Below are positions 33,701 to 47,005 of a stretch of DNA of 64,000 bases, piece after piece. The notes beneath the pieces were generated by a model. That model searched no databases. It was not told where the DNA came from and was given only the letters and a program-made list of their open reading frames with translations. Location: positions 4,712,001 to 4,776,000 of the forward strand of contig CM082580.2 in NCBI GenBank assembly GCA_040954595.2. The letters run 5' to 3'. The first letter of the stretch is position 1. Every line of letters begins with the position of its first letter. The DNA is from Balanoglossus misakiensis. Taxonomy: Eukaryota; Hemichordata. The position numbers and the translations under genes were made by a program.

Positions 33701-36229
33701 ACTTCTCCAGTAAAGATCCGAGGATTAAGTATGTGATCCAACCGATGGATCCCAGAATTCATTTTGCCTTAGTCTGTGGTGCTAAGGTAAGTCGCATAAT
33801 TTATTTAATTTATGTGTTATTTTATGTGTGATTCCCCCCCCCCCCCTCCCTGACTTGATACTGTTTTATGTATACATTAGTCCAAAAGTACATAAACCGT
33901 TGTACTTCACTGGTTGATACACAGAGTGTAAAAATCAGTCAACTATATTTGTGATTCATACTGTCTACAACTTTCACAGCCTCACAAATTGAAATTTCAA
34001 CCGAACATCTACACTTAGAATGCAGATATGCATTTTATGGGAACAGTTTAGATTGTGCGACCAGTCACTTTCTTCTAAAACTAAATGGTGACTGACGTAC
34101 CAGTGGGAGAAAAGATTAATTTATTGATTTCTATGATTTTTGGTATTATCTTTCAGTCTTGCCCTCCGATCAATGTCTATACAGAGAAGAATTTAGACCA
34201 TGCTCTCACCATGGCAAGCAGAAACTTTGTTGAACAAGAAACCAGAGTCAATATGAAGATGAAAGAGGTGAGATTCTCTCAGTTATACTCTGACTTTTTT
34301 TATCCATACACATTGTGTCTACTGTCTGATTTCATCTAGCTACTGTGACTTTTGTGCCATTTATCATGATTGGGCCTTGTGTTATTTGTCCTGTGCCACA
34401 TGAGAATGTCCGCCCATATAAACTGCCTAGGCACGCGAGATCTTGCAGGAGTTTGGGACATGGCCACATAGTCAGTTACGAGAAATGAATGTATTTCATG
34501 AAGCCAAGATTTTCCGTTTCATTTCAGATCGAATTATCCAGGCTGTTTCAGTGGTACAGGACCGATTTTGGATCTGATGAAATTGAAGCTGTACGGTAAG
34601 CAACTGGAATTAGTTCCAGGTCATTTCAGTATGTCAGTAATGTTCACATTATGAAATTGTGGTTTTGAACTCAGTAGTGTATAGCTGTTCTGATTAAAGA
34701 TCAGAGATAGGGATAATACCTGTAGCTTTGGTTGGCTTCCTTCCTTCTTGCTTGTCTTTTGTATCTGGGGCTAATTCTCACCTCCCTAGAGAGATGATGA
34801 CCTTCTGTATAGAACTAATGCCGGCATAATGAATTGAGGTTGAAATACAGAGCCAATCTTTTGATTGATACATAGCCCACATCCACAGTTTTTACTGAAA
34901 GATATTGAAACAATTACCTGGCTTTCCCAATTCCACCACTAGAGGGCAGCCACATGTTGCACGTCATTCAGTTAGACTAGAAATGATCGCGTCTATATAC
35001 ATGTAAGTTACCTTTCATGGAGAGACCTTCTTTCAATAAAATGTAGCCGTTTTGAAGGTCAGCGTTTATTCGACAAATGAATTGCTGCTCTTACAAATTT
35101 ATGTAAACGTACACTATTCAACCTTGTTTGAATTTTGAAATGAAATACAACTTGCTATAATATAATTTGTTGCATGTAAATAAATAGTGGTGATCCATAC
35201 ATTGACGCTAACTGTACAGTAAATTCTGCAGCCAGTAAATAATGCCTGGTAGAATTGATTCTTGTAATAATGATTTAATAGCAGTTCTACCGTGTTTGCT
35301 TTGTGCGAATGGTGTCAATAGAACACAGGCTTTCTGATCTCTCCCAAATAGGTCATTTATTTCTCATAAAAATTCTTGTGTAGTACCCGAGAGATGAAAT
35401 TTTCAGTTGAATCTTTAATACAACAGAAGAATCTAAATGTGTGTGCAGAATAATTTTCAGGGGGTTACTTGCTGTAGGATATTTGTTAACACTGTGAACA
35501 CTGTCTCTGGGTATCCTGTTGTATTTTGACCCAGTACCAACAATCTTAGTCGTTTATGTCTAAGGTTGATTGAGATTCATTTTAAGAGCCGGTGACTTCT
35601 AAAATGATTTTCCATTGTGGTGATGTAGGGCTGACTCAGTAAACTTTAATAACTTCTATGAAATCTCAAACCGACTTTTTAAGGGTTTTCTGGCATCGGT
35701 GGAATTCCACGATGACATGATCAATGGTAAACATCAGGTGCCAAAGGACACTGTAATGTTTAGGTTACTTAGCTGTGTCTTCTAAACCTCTCAACTTGAA
35801 ACTAGATCTGGTACATGGTACCTTGCTAGCCTCTACAGCTGTTAAAACTCTGGCCACGTCTACAGATTTATGTTGGTGTATTCAATTTATGGTGGCGTAT
35901 TACAAGACCCTGTGTAATTATAAAGCCCCATGAGCTGCCAAATTTCACTTTTTTCTCTCACAAAAAAAAATTCTTCAGAGATTTCTGAGGATTATTCTTT
36001 GCTCTGTCGCAGATGGACGTTGAAATACCTATGCGAAGACAAGGTGTATGGCATTGAGAATATGCTGGATGTCCTGTTGCTTGAAGGAGGTGTTCGTATA
36101 TCTTACTCGGACTACAACTGGCAGCTGAACAACGCTTCCTCCAGCAAATCTGCAACAAGTACGTCTGACATACAGTGCCATGTTGACTTGGGACAGAAAC
36201 AAGCACAGGCTTCCAATGTTACATGTTAA
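27772..36229 (+). CDS. DUF547 domain protein
   Basis: Seven coding exons: 27772-27929, 32725-32882, 33283-33435, 33668-33786, 34157-34267, 34528-34595 and 36013-36229, giving 327 aa. The first 53 residues are basic and low-complexity (KKGKPSKQQT). The DUF547 core begins near residue 100 with KMVFFINIYNSLTIHGL, continues with SVLDIRQFWHNTAYNIGHF, MDPRIHFALVCGAKSCPPIN (C193 and C198) and IELSRLFQWYRTDFG, and ends near the motif VRISYSDYNWQLN. DUF547 is found in plants, bacteria and some animals, sometimes fused to DEP or glutaredoxin domains; its biochemical role is not established. No signal peptide or membrane segment is seen. Intron 1 is 4.8 kb. The last exon has a possible internal donor (AACAA then GTACGT at about 36159), so the final 23 residues could be replaced in another isoform. 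Confidence 0.88.
27961..27994. repeat. Short hairpin in DUF547 intron 1
   Basis: GGAGGTGGGAGCG (27962-27974) pairs with CGCTCCTACCTCC (27982-27994) with one G-T type mismatch and a 7-nt loop. Flanking CTAAACAT words are repeated on both sides. It resembles the three hairpins at 21.8 kb in design. Confidence 0.65.
31262..31331. repeat. G16 run next to a 13-bp hairpin
   Basis: Sixteen consecutive G at 31262-31277 are followed by GTCCCTCTTTGCCA (31281-31294) and its mirror TGGCAAGAGGGAC (31319-31331). It is in DUF547 intron 1. Confidence 0.7.
33541..33574. repeat. Two G-runs (13 and 14 G)
   Basis: G-runs at 33541-33553 and 33561-33574, separated by AGTCAGT, in the DUF547 intron between exons 3 and 4. 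Confidence 0.85.
33834..33846. repeat. C13 run
   Basis: Homopolymer C tract shortly after the exon 4 donor of the DUF547 gene. Confidence 0.85.
35924..35955. repeat. Dispersed repeat end
   Basis: TAAAGCCCCATGAGCTGCC followed by AAATTTCAC matches the reverse complement of 2176-2212 and of the right end of 11257-11512. It lies in the last DUF547 intron, about 60 bp before the exon. Confidence 0.45.
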
Positions 36230-36245
36230 TTTTTAGTTTTGACTG

Positions 36246-36499
36246 TTAAAGGGAAGCGATCATCGCGTCGCGTTTGTTTGTTTGTTAATAAACATTACAA
36301 TTCATCCACAAATCCCTGAAATTAGATAATTCTTAGAATGAACGAAACAGCCAACCGTAGGCGTAGCAAAGACTGGGCATGACAGCAACTGAAGATCGTA
36401 GTAGGTCGTGGCGACTGCAGTGAGGTTTGTGCTTGTGTGGGACGACATATTCTCATCAAGAGGTGACACCCACGCGGCGCGACGACCGCTTCCCCTTAA
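36246..36499. mobile_element. 254-bp TTAA-ended element carrying the DUF547 poly(A) signal
   Basis: The left end TTAAAGGGAAGCGATCATCG (36246-36265) then CGTCGCGT matches the reverse complement of the right end (36472-36499) at about 24 of 28 positions. Both ends are TTAA. It starts 17 bp after the DUF547 stop codon. A canonical AATAAA lies inside it. Confidence 0.65.
36287..36292 (+). terminator. Poly(A) signal of the DUF547 gene
   Basis: AATAAA 58 nt beyond the stop codon, the first in the 3' region, preceded by GTTTGTTTGTTTGT. It would give a short 3'UTR ending near 36310. Confidence 0.6.
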
Positions 36500-39400
36500 A
36501 CTACCATTCCCTAAATTAACTACGAATTGCGGGCTTTGCTTTTGAATTACTAGAAAGAGTTTGTAATGACAGTACTGTGGTGTGTTCCAGAGGTCTTGCT
36601 CATCTGTTGTGAACCAACACAAGTCACCACTTGATTCACAGTAAAATCTGTCCAAACCGAACCCTGTCAAATTTGGAAAACTGTCTATACCAAACACTTT
36701 TCTAGTCCCCAAGTATGTTAAAACTAACCTCTTTAAACTGGACACCGCTGGTACTGGGTTTTGCTATAACACAATTTTGATTTCAGTATTATTTTCTCAC
36801 TTCAGGTGATAGAACGCGGTGAATGATCTTAAGAGAGAAAGACATCAGAAGAACTTACGAATCAAACGGTGCATGGTGACTTCATTAATTACAACTTTAT
36901 AGCGCAAATTATTTTCCTACATCTCAGTGTTTGACTATTTCATTTCTGGTTGGTGTTGTAAGTGAAGAGTTCTCGACTTTTATAAAAGAAAGATGTTTTA
37001 GATTTGTAGCAATTAGGAAAATTTACATGAATTATTTTTATTATTCCAACTATTGTTTCAGACCTGTACATTCTAGCTGGTGTAAAGACTTTGCTATCTC
37101 ACATGGTGCTAGGGAGTCACTTAAAAGAAAATTTTTCCCCTCTTCATCTTCCCTTCAAATTTCCTTCAGATTGTTTACTTTGAATTTGTTTCAACAGTCT
37201 CTATTATTTCACTGTGTAACCTAGTCATTTGACAGTTTTGGGAGTAGAAACATTATTTTCGGGTTATAGTATTTGCATGTAGTGTATACATATTTGCTAG
37301 CATGTGCTGTTGATATCTGTGTTGAATTGAAGCTCTAACACTACCATATCCACAGTACCTATATAGCATTAAGGATTTCAAGTATATTTTTCAAAACTTC
37401 ACCAAAAACGAGCATTTGAGACAATTTCATTATATAATCAATAACCACTGCCTCTTGATGAAATCGTGATCTTCAGGACTGAATAAAATAGTGCTATCAG
37501 ATAACGGTGAATCATTACTGGAAAAATTCCTCAGAGTTTAACCAAAAACATTTTGTCAAATTATTTTTGTTTGTGTTGTTGCTGATTGTCTGATTGGTCA
37601 TACCAATGATTCTAAATATAAATATGTATCTATAGTCACTATATATAAATCCAATGCCACTATAATTGGAATATTTATAATTTGCACATTCATGTATATA
37701 GATATATGGAGTTGGGGGTAACTTGGCTACATATAACCCATGCCTTTACATTATCAAATTTAACCTTGATATCGGTATAATTGTGAGATGCTTAACTGTC
37801 TACTTAAACTTCACTGGAGTTGTGGAATATTTTAGCGAGAGAGATTGAGCTAGCTTTCGACTATGCCCTGTATGGTTAGGTGAATAGTATTTGGTATTAT
37901 GCAACATAATGTTTGTATGTTTTGATGGAGACTTTGTATGTGGTTTTTGTCAAATTGACTTTGGGGTTTGGCATCATTAATAATTTCTTTTCATATTTCT
38001 TGAATGAATTTGATGGGTCTACGGAACTGCTACGACACAGTCAGTCAGTCCCAGAGAATCGGCATTCAAACTGGAAAACTGCGTACTATAAGCATACAGT
38101 AGACCAAGGGTCTATTATATATACCACTGGAAATTGAGAGATTTTGTGGATGAATTTTGGTTTTATTCAATTGTGCTGCACTACTCTACTCAGTGAAAGA
38201 GCCAGGTCTTTACTTGTATGCAGATCCGTAATACGAAAAAGATGAATTTATGATGTTTATAGTGTTTTCATATACAACTATCACCCAAAGCTGGAAACTT
38301 GCCCTTTTATGAATGTTCGGTGATCTTTTTGTTTGTAATAGTGATACTGAAAAAAGTAAAAGTATATTGTATGATTTTAGAAGTTAATTTCTAGTCATTT
38401 AAATGACCAAGCAATAATAACACGTAAAATATATTTTATGTCAGATAATTCTACCTAAATATTTTGGTGCCAGAAATTTTCCAAAGATACAAGCTTCTGT
38501 ACTCAATTGTAAACCTCATGTTTGATTGAAAACTATATATTGTAACATAATATTACCATAGAGAGCTCTGACAATCAATGATAATTAATATTAACTCTAT
38601 AGGTAGTTAGACTGGTCATGTATTAATTAATGTAAAACACATTGTAGTCATGTCTCTTCAGATCATGTACTTCTCCCTAAATTTAAGGTGAGAGAAAAAT
38701 AGCATACTTGCTATTTTTGCTCACAAACTTTTGTGTCGGTATAGACAAAACTGGCAAACTCGTCATGATTGGCCAAGAAACACTAGTACTGAGCAACAAT
38801 GGCTTGGTTCATCCAATCAGCAAAGCATTTACATCAGATGGTGGTGGTTGTAGTAATCTATGCACTTGTTGGTGACTATAGATTAGGGTTAGAAATATCA
38901 TTGGAATTATATTTTGCATAGCTGTAGCCAGTTTGTCTTTCGTGGTAAAATGGTAGTTCGTGATTCTAAACTGATATATTTTTTACATTTCCTCCAAATA
39001 TCCCCACCGCATGTTACATGTATCTAAAATCAGACCATGAATTTTAATTTCATTTCCTGTGTTTAATATGCAAATGTAATTGATGCATATACCAATATAC
39101 CAATGCATATACTGTGTAGACCTCAATATTTTCCTAAATAAAGAAAAACTGTTGCATGTTTCTGTATTGTAGTTATTACTAGTTTTAGGTGCTTGAATGA
39201 ATTATTTTATAATGTTAATACCATACAGTTGTATGTGGAATGTATTTCCTAGTACCATTACAGAGCCATGTACTTTTAGTGTTACGTACATTATAGTTTA
39301 TATCCAACTACACGAATAGTACTCAATATAACTTTCACTGACTGCACTCCCACCCACAATCCTGTTTAGCCATTCAAGTTAAAGGACTATGCATACAATA

Positions 39401-42400
39401 GTACAAGCACTGTGGGAGAGGAATGGAGGTGTAAGTTATGGATCAATAATGGCGACAACAAATATTTCTTTATTGGTACAGAATCTAATTTGTGTTTTTT
39501 TTTATCGTTTCTGGAAAGGTCAATAAAGTATCAATTTGAATTGTATTTTCAGCTTTTCTTAATAACTTTGAAATTGGTGTATTTGTCGCTGTCTGTTTGA
39601 AGCAGGAGAAAATCCCATGCACTGGTAGAGACACTTGGATAGGAGTGTGCTGTCCCTGGCACAGAAATGGTACCTATGTAATGGCTAAAATTGGGCAAAG
39701 TCACCATCTTCTTGAGGTTCTTACGTCTTAGAAATAATTAAAGTTTTAAATCTTAATTTTCAGGTAAGAACCGAGTGGAACACAACACCCTTGCCTATTC
39801 TGTAGACAAAAAATGCAACACACCATGGAATTTTTTGTCCTCAAATGAACAACACTGAGATGGGGACTTTGCCTTTGAGAAAAATGACAAGACACAACAA
39901 AGTACAATAGGATTCTGTAATAATATTTAATAATGATTTGCACAACAAAATTTTGGAACAGTGTGTTTGTAATGATGGATGTAAATTCAACATTGGGCCA
40001 TTTACTCAAACATCCATTAAAGGGTTGACAAGAAAATACAAAAATACAGCTTCGGGGCCACTTCCAGAGAAGATCTTTTCATATGGCAGCGTTTGTGCCA
40101 TATATGGAAGAATGGTCTGCATATGCATCAATATGCAAATTGCCCACCAAAAAAGGAAAAGTACAGACAAACTTAACTCAGAACAAGGGCTCTGATTGGG
40201 GGAAAACAAAGAACGAGAAACTCCAATTGCCATTGGGTGCTATGATCGGCGTTTGCACTCTGCCAAATTTGGAAAAGTTCAAATCTCTAAATTTATTCAC
40301 AATTACAAAACCAAACCATGATAAAGACATTTCACTTAAAATGGAACTCCATTTTTTTTTATGTTGAGAAAATTCACTGTTAGGATAACATCAAGGTAAT
40401 AATGGATCATTCCTACCCTACACAATTTTTTTAAGTTACATTTTTTGTAAATTAGTGTAAAACCTACTGAATCAATCAATATTCCACACAATTTTGCCAA
40501 CTTTAAGGCCATGATTTGACTGGGTCTTCTGCAAAATGGTGGTTTTGCTTCTACAGCCTTTCCGTTTACAAGACAACCATGTTTCATTTGGAAACTTATT
40601 CTCTGTTTTCTTAGCAACTTCAATTTGTTGCAACACTATACTTTTCAGATGATTCAAAAAGCAAGTTCTGAAATCTCGACGTTGCAACCTTACTGGTTAT
40701 AAAAGCCATACACTGTAGAATCAGATTTTTTTTTTCTAGTGCAGCGAGCTGGTTTCAATGTCCGAGATTTCAGGCCTTGTCTGATGTACGCAACTGATTT
40801 GCATGAACATCCATGTGACAGGTTCATTAATTAACTCTTGCCACAAACTGTACATGTGTAGATGGACACACCACAGTTGTGACTGCCAACTCCAATACCT
40901 GCTATAATGAAATAGAACCCTCTCTGTTCGCTCACCATCAACCCTCCTGGTCTTTTTTTTTTCTGCTCAGATTTTTGTACACAGGACGATAGGTTGAAAA
41001 AGGACTAGAAAATGTACGAAAATGGACCTTTTTAAATGCTGTGGTGGCAAGCACATTGTCCACGTAACATCCAAAAAGGCCCACTGTAAAAGTATATTGA
41101 ATTATCATGATTAGCAGCCTGACTGGGATGCGCTGTCCAATAACTGAAACGATGTCATTTTTTTCCCCTCTTGGATGTAAGATTATTTGGTCCAAGTTTT
41201 AATAAAATATCTGGTGTATCCAGAACACCTGGTTTACAACGATCCAAACTGTACACGCAACGAGTTTTGTTTGAAAACCAAATTTGAGAAAGTACCTGTT
41301 GTCACATTTTTTTCAATTTTAAAAAAGTTTTAAATATCAAAAATACATCCCCAAAGATGAGACTTGGTTTGCTATAATAGTACCTTCGGCATCCCAGTCA
41401 TGTTTTTTTATTTTCGTTATCTCAGAGCTCAAAATCTGAAGGTTGGCCAAAGTGCAGGTAAGCCTGGCCACTCCTGATGTCCCAAATACATCAGTGGCAT
41501 CCATGGCAACAGTAAGTACCCAGGCCTATGCATGGACTACCCCATCAAGATAAACCATGAGGGAATGGTGGGCAAGTGCAAATTTTAAAAACAAAAAATT
41601 AACATATGAAAACAGAAGTTATCACAAGCAGTGTTACTTGATTTCATAAAATTATACTGGTCTTAGTTTGATCACAGCAATGATGCAAGTTTCGGCCCCC
41701 ATGCCCCTTTAACCCCTTCACCGCCATGGTTCAGTCCAAACCCTATGGTAAGGTTGGACCTCTACAGAGAGAACTGGGGGGTGAAAGGGTTATACGAAGG
41801 ACTGTATGCTCTTCAAACACAAATTGCCCATTACAATATATCAAAGTCATAATTTTTCTTCTAATACGATAACCAAGCAGATATTATGTACAAGAAATTG
41901 TCCTTTGGAAAGTGGGATTCTAAGCTGCTCACAGATTCCATACAGCAGTTCAAAATGCTGGGTTTTCTTACAAGCAAAACTCCAGGATAGCATTTCTTTG
42001 TGGGTGAGTCACATAGCTGGCTTGTAAGCTTGGTATTACAGCACCAAATGTAAAATCCCTAAACAAGCAGTTAAAATATGGGCAAAATATTACTGATGGA
42101 CACAAAACAAAATTCCTCTGACATGTTGGCGAGATTTTTCTTTTTTCTTTTTTGTCAGTGTCAGCTGCTGTTTACAAGTCAGCGTGTCCTCATTGCCGAC
42201 TGCTATTATCTATCATAAACAACCGGCAAAATAAACAACAAAACAACCATTCAATCTAGTGTCTAGCAAACTGACAAATCAAATAAGTGCACATTCTTAA
42301 TATCAACCACATAGCTTTCATTCTTTTATCAAAGCCAGTATACATTTCCTTCATCTACCCAGCAAATTTTTTTGTTCACTTTTTTTTCTCCTCATCAGAA

Positions 42401-44409
42401 AGGGAAATCATGCCATTTGATGAAAACTAAAACATGTCCCTTTGTCAATGCTAATGTGTGATATGGGGAAAACGAAATGGTAGTAACTCCGTACTGAAAG
42501 ATCGATAACTGAATAACCGTGACCAAAGAATGCAAGCTACAAAAGTCAGGTAATTGTGATAACTTACAAAATATCTGATATATTTCAGGTTGGGAAAGGG
42601 GGGGAAAGCAAAAATCCAAAATACTGCTGTTATATTGCATGTAGGAAGCAAGTCACCGAAAATAAAAACCAAGCTGCTAGAGGTTGTCAGGGTGGGAGTT
42701 CCGATGTTCACATTGATATAATCATTGAACCCACCTTCCATATGTCATGCCGGTTGGTGGAACAAAAAATACTCATTGATAAAGGCTAGTTTACTCACAT
42801 GACAAAAAAAGTGTCCCCCAAACAGAGAGTAATCCCCCTCCCCCTAACTCTGTCTAAACAACTTGTACTGTTAAAGACAATCTCTTCCCCCGACTGAGAA
42901 CGGCCTTCTACATGTAAAAACAACATTTAGAGTGGAAGGTACTGCAAGATTTACAGTTCCACTGAAATAACAACACTATTATAACTTATACTTTTAAAAA
43001 GGCCTTCAATTCACTCCCTCTCATCCTATCTGTATCTACAGAACAAAAGATAAAAACAATGTTTTTTTTTTTCTCTCAATTATTACACTTACTTGTAATA
43101 AAATATCAATAGATCCCAATTGAGTAATACACTTATAAAATCCTACAGGATAGCTTCGTCTAACTACAGAAATTATCCCCTTCAAGTTTTGGATCAATAA
43201 CATTCAGGGGCTGGATGGTGGATTTTTTTCAATACATTTTTTTTCTGCAGAGTTATTATATATAACAAGTCTAAAAGTTTTTTTTTTCAAACTTGAAAGT
43301 GTTAATGTTTGCACTACAGTGCTGAAGCTGTTGATATAATGATTTTTCCATGATCGTATTTTCTGTAAATTTCAGTACATTTACAAAAAAATGTGGCAAA
43401 GCAAATGCGGACGCACATTGGCCACTGTGTGAAAAGCTGACAAAATGTGACCAGAAGTTGAAACACAAAAGGCAACTAAAAGCCCCGTAATAATAATAAT
43501 GATACAATGCAACTACAAATCACCAATCAGAGCCTTTCTAAGTTTACAAAACCAATACAAAAAGAACTACATCATTTTGAAGAGGCGTGTTGGGTCTTGG
43601 TGTTCTGTACGTGAACGTGACAGAGTGAAGTACTGGGGGAAATCTTACTATTAGAAAGGGGAATGGTGCTGATGGACACATTGTTGACAGCTTCAAGGGA
43701 CAGACAAACTGGTGGAAATAATCGTTTTCTCAATCAAGCCAGGTTATATTGAAATTCTGAAATTCTGCATTAAACTGTAAAATGTAGTGTGCGACTTGTC
43801 AAGATGCCACTATAAGAGTGTCGTCTTAATTTCTGAACTGATCACACCCATGAATTGTGCGTGACAGTATCACTGCAGCTTTTGTCATGGCAGTTTGTGC
43901 CACCTTACAAAAACATGGGTTTGACCGGTTCATATATATAGTACGGGGGGAGGAAGAAATGACAGTTTACTTTATGACTCACTCAAAAACATGGAAAAAT
44001 GTGGGATTAAAAACTGACCTTACATTTTAATACTTATTTTTTATACAAAGCAAACTGTTCTGACCATCGTGGGAACTGGACTTGTGGTACAACCCTAAAT
44101 AATACACAACGCTAGTGTGTATGTAAAAAACATACCCTACCCTTATACAACACAATCAGTCAAACAAAGCGAGAAAACAATTAAGATTGGAAAAAATGCA
44201 AAGCAAAGCTAGAATTGGGATCTTTTCCAAACTGGCAGGCAAAACTTGGATTTTTTTTTCTCCTCAATACAGGGACTTATCATCAAAGGATGCTTATTGA
44301 TGATATTGTGTGTTTTTTTTGGAACTCCCACTAAGTCTTGTGGACAACCTTATCGACCGATCTGTGTTTGTACAAAATAGGACATTGACAATGTTGGGCT
44401 CTTTTTTGT
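36500..44409. other. Long convergent region without a supportable gene
   Basis: This 7.9-kb AT-rich stretch lies between the DUF547 3' end and the Pur stop codon. I found no exon with splice signals and family resemblance. Open frames up to about 97 codons look like chance. It contains one TTAA family A copy (41709-41792), a small hairpin (38695-38718, AAAAATAGCA mirrored) and many T-runs. Part of it is presumably the Pur 3'UTR, which is long and AU-rich in vertebrate Pur genes, but I could not place its end. Confidence 0.4.
41709..41792 (+). mobile_element. TTAA element family A, copy with internal deletion
   Basis: TTAACCCCTTCACCGCCATGG start, GTCCAAACCCTATGG core missing the TTGTTTT part, and GGTGAAAGGGTTAT end. 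Confidence 0.75.
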
Positions 44410-46946
44410 TTAATCCTTGATAGATCCAGACTGGCTTCCCTCGCCGTCGTGGCTACTGGAATCTCTTTTCCTGTCGCAATAGTCTGAAAATATATCTCGG
44501 AAGCGGGTCCATGATTTTTCTGGAATTGTAATGAATGTTCGGTACTGGCTTCGTGGCTGAAAGTAAAAAAAAAGAAAAAGAAAACATCTGTAGGTCAATA
44601 TCATAGTTCACAGGGTTCATCGCTGAAAACAGGAAATTTTCGCGAACTACGCAAGGGCCAAAAAAATGCAAAAATACAAAAGTCGCGTAAAAATGTTTTT
44701 CAGAGATAACGATGCAGTGAAATACGAGAACGCGAAAATAGTTGCATAATAGTTGCCTCTTTTGATGTCGCAAAAATTTCCTGTTACGAAAAGTTCCCAT
44801 TTTACAGTAAGTTGACCACAAGTATACCATGCCCACCAAACTATCACACCTCCACTTGTCTTCAAAGTTCATACACTCCAATAAACTTTCAGAAAATATT
44901 TGTGAATGGAGTCATTTTGAAAACTAAATACAAGACTGCAGAGCCAACATTGAATATTTAAATGTTGCAGCAACTTTTTAAGGATTAAAATTGAAAACAG
45001 CATTGCATGGCTATCCCTATGGTATACACTGACCTAGAATTACAGTAATAAAAGCAGGATTCTTGTAAGTTAATTTTACACGCCCATTTTGCAAGAACTC
45101 GCAAGATCCACATGCAGCGACTGACTACACAGCACTGCTAACATGCTCACGTTTCATTCCACCCACTTCACTTTGTATTCAAAGTGTTTTATTGTTGCAA
45201 ATGTACCGTCAATCACATGGGCGTTGATTTATGATTAGCTTTGAAATTTCAGCAGCTGCAAGTTTACATTAGACTGCTTCTTTCTTTCAAAGGAAGTTCT
45301 TTTTAAATAGCCGCAAATCTGTCTTTTCAGGTTATTTCATTGATTATGTATAGTAACAGCATAAATAATGGGTGTACACCAATTTGGAGAGCAATATGGC
45401 CTTGGACAAAGTACTTTATAAACACAATTTACTTCTGAAAGTACGTTAGATTGAGCAAGAATGCACTACATAGATGAAACAGCATTAAACCCTGGTTACC
45501 ACCAGATGTTGGTCCGAACCCATTGTGTTAATGGTTGGACTGGACCCTGTACACTAGGATTTGGGGATGAGGGGGTTTTAACAAAGACATGTGAATAGAC
45601 TGTGGGAATTGCACATAGCGATAACAATGGCTGACAATAAAGATTCTTGTTCTGCTAGTTCAGAAAGAGAAAATGTTTCATGCTAAGATGATGTGAAAAA
45701 TAGACAGGACAAATATCGCATAGATGTGAACACTAGTGCTAGGTTGAGTTTTGTAACTTTCAGGTTTGGTTCACTTGAACTTTTGACATTCAGTTAATGG
45801 GTGTGCCCAAATCACTTTTATCCCACATCATCATCATCATTCACGTTTGCAAACTTAATTTCCCAGGCTTGTGTAACTAACATATGCTATACATCAATAC
45901 ACCCACAGAAACATTAGAAGGATTAATCGGTACATGTAGTTATGTTCAAAGCATATGCACAGCATTATGTTATGATCGGACCTTCAGAACAGAAAGCCCC
46001 ACTTCACAGGCCTGACATGTTACCTAGAGAACGTTGATACACATTTTTTTTACAAATGTTATTTTAATTGCAAACAAACACTTTTTCAGGTTGTATTTTT
46101 ATCAGATGATAAATTCAACAGGTATACACACACTTGCTGAAGTGTTATTTTTATTTCACTGAAAAGCTATGCGATGCCACAATTGTCGGTTTCCGTATAG
46201 TACAACAGGTACAATCAACATAATCAGCATATTAATTATTATTTAGGTATTTTTCTACACCCAGGATAACTATGACAGCTGATAAATTAAAGTAAATGAA
46301 GTGTAATTAAAACAAAGACAATTTCACCATTTCATCTGAATGTCACAAAACAACACCCCCCACTGCATCATAAAACAAAAATCCATGGTTATTTCACAAA
46401 TTTATAACTCTTTCATAAAAATAGCATGGTCTTGCAAACTTGCTGGTATGTATAACAGCTAGGCCAAATGGAACCAGAACAGGTAACAATACCCAAACAG
46501 AAATGAAGGCACAATACCAGCTTATTTTGTAAATACTGACAATATCTTCAATTTAAATGCGTTTCCAAAGGCAATCCATCCAACTTTTGCAAAACAGTGT
46601 CTGACAGTTTGCCGTGATGATGCATCACATATCATCCGAGGACATCTACTAAGTAGACATCAATCTTGTCGGTACAAAGATGGCCTGAACCATGACATAC
46701 GACGTTAGCATAAATTTATAATGTTAGCCTCAAGACCATGTTTTGATACCAGCTGCTAAATTGACCTTTTCCACTGTCAAAATAATGACCAATCATTTAT
46801 ATTTTTAGACAGTCAGGCTGCTCCTGTCGCTTGAATGAACAGGCAATTTATATGCGAACACTGAGCTCATGTACATGTCAGAAACTGATCAATTTGGCGA
46901 TATTCTGGTTTCAGCATTACTATCATCATCATCATCATCGTCGTGT

Positions 46947-47005
<59 letters not shown>

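Noticed and set aside
36302-36745. 147-codon minus-strand open frame after the DUF547 gene
   Set aside because: It partly overlaps the TTAA element and shows no domain or splice structure.
36931-37224. 97-codon open frame in the gene-free region
   Set aside because: It has low-complexity aromatic/Ser composition, no splice context and no family resemblance.
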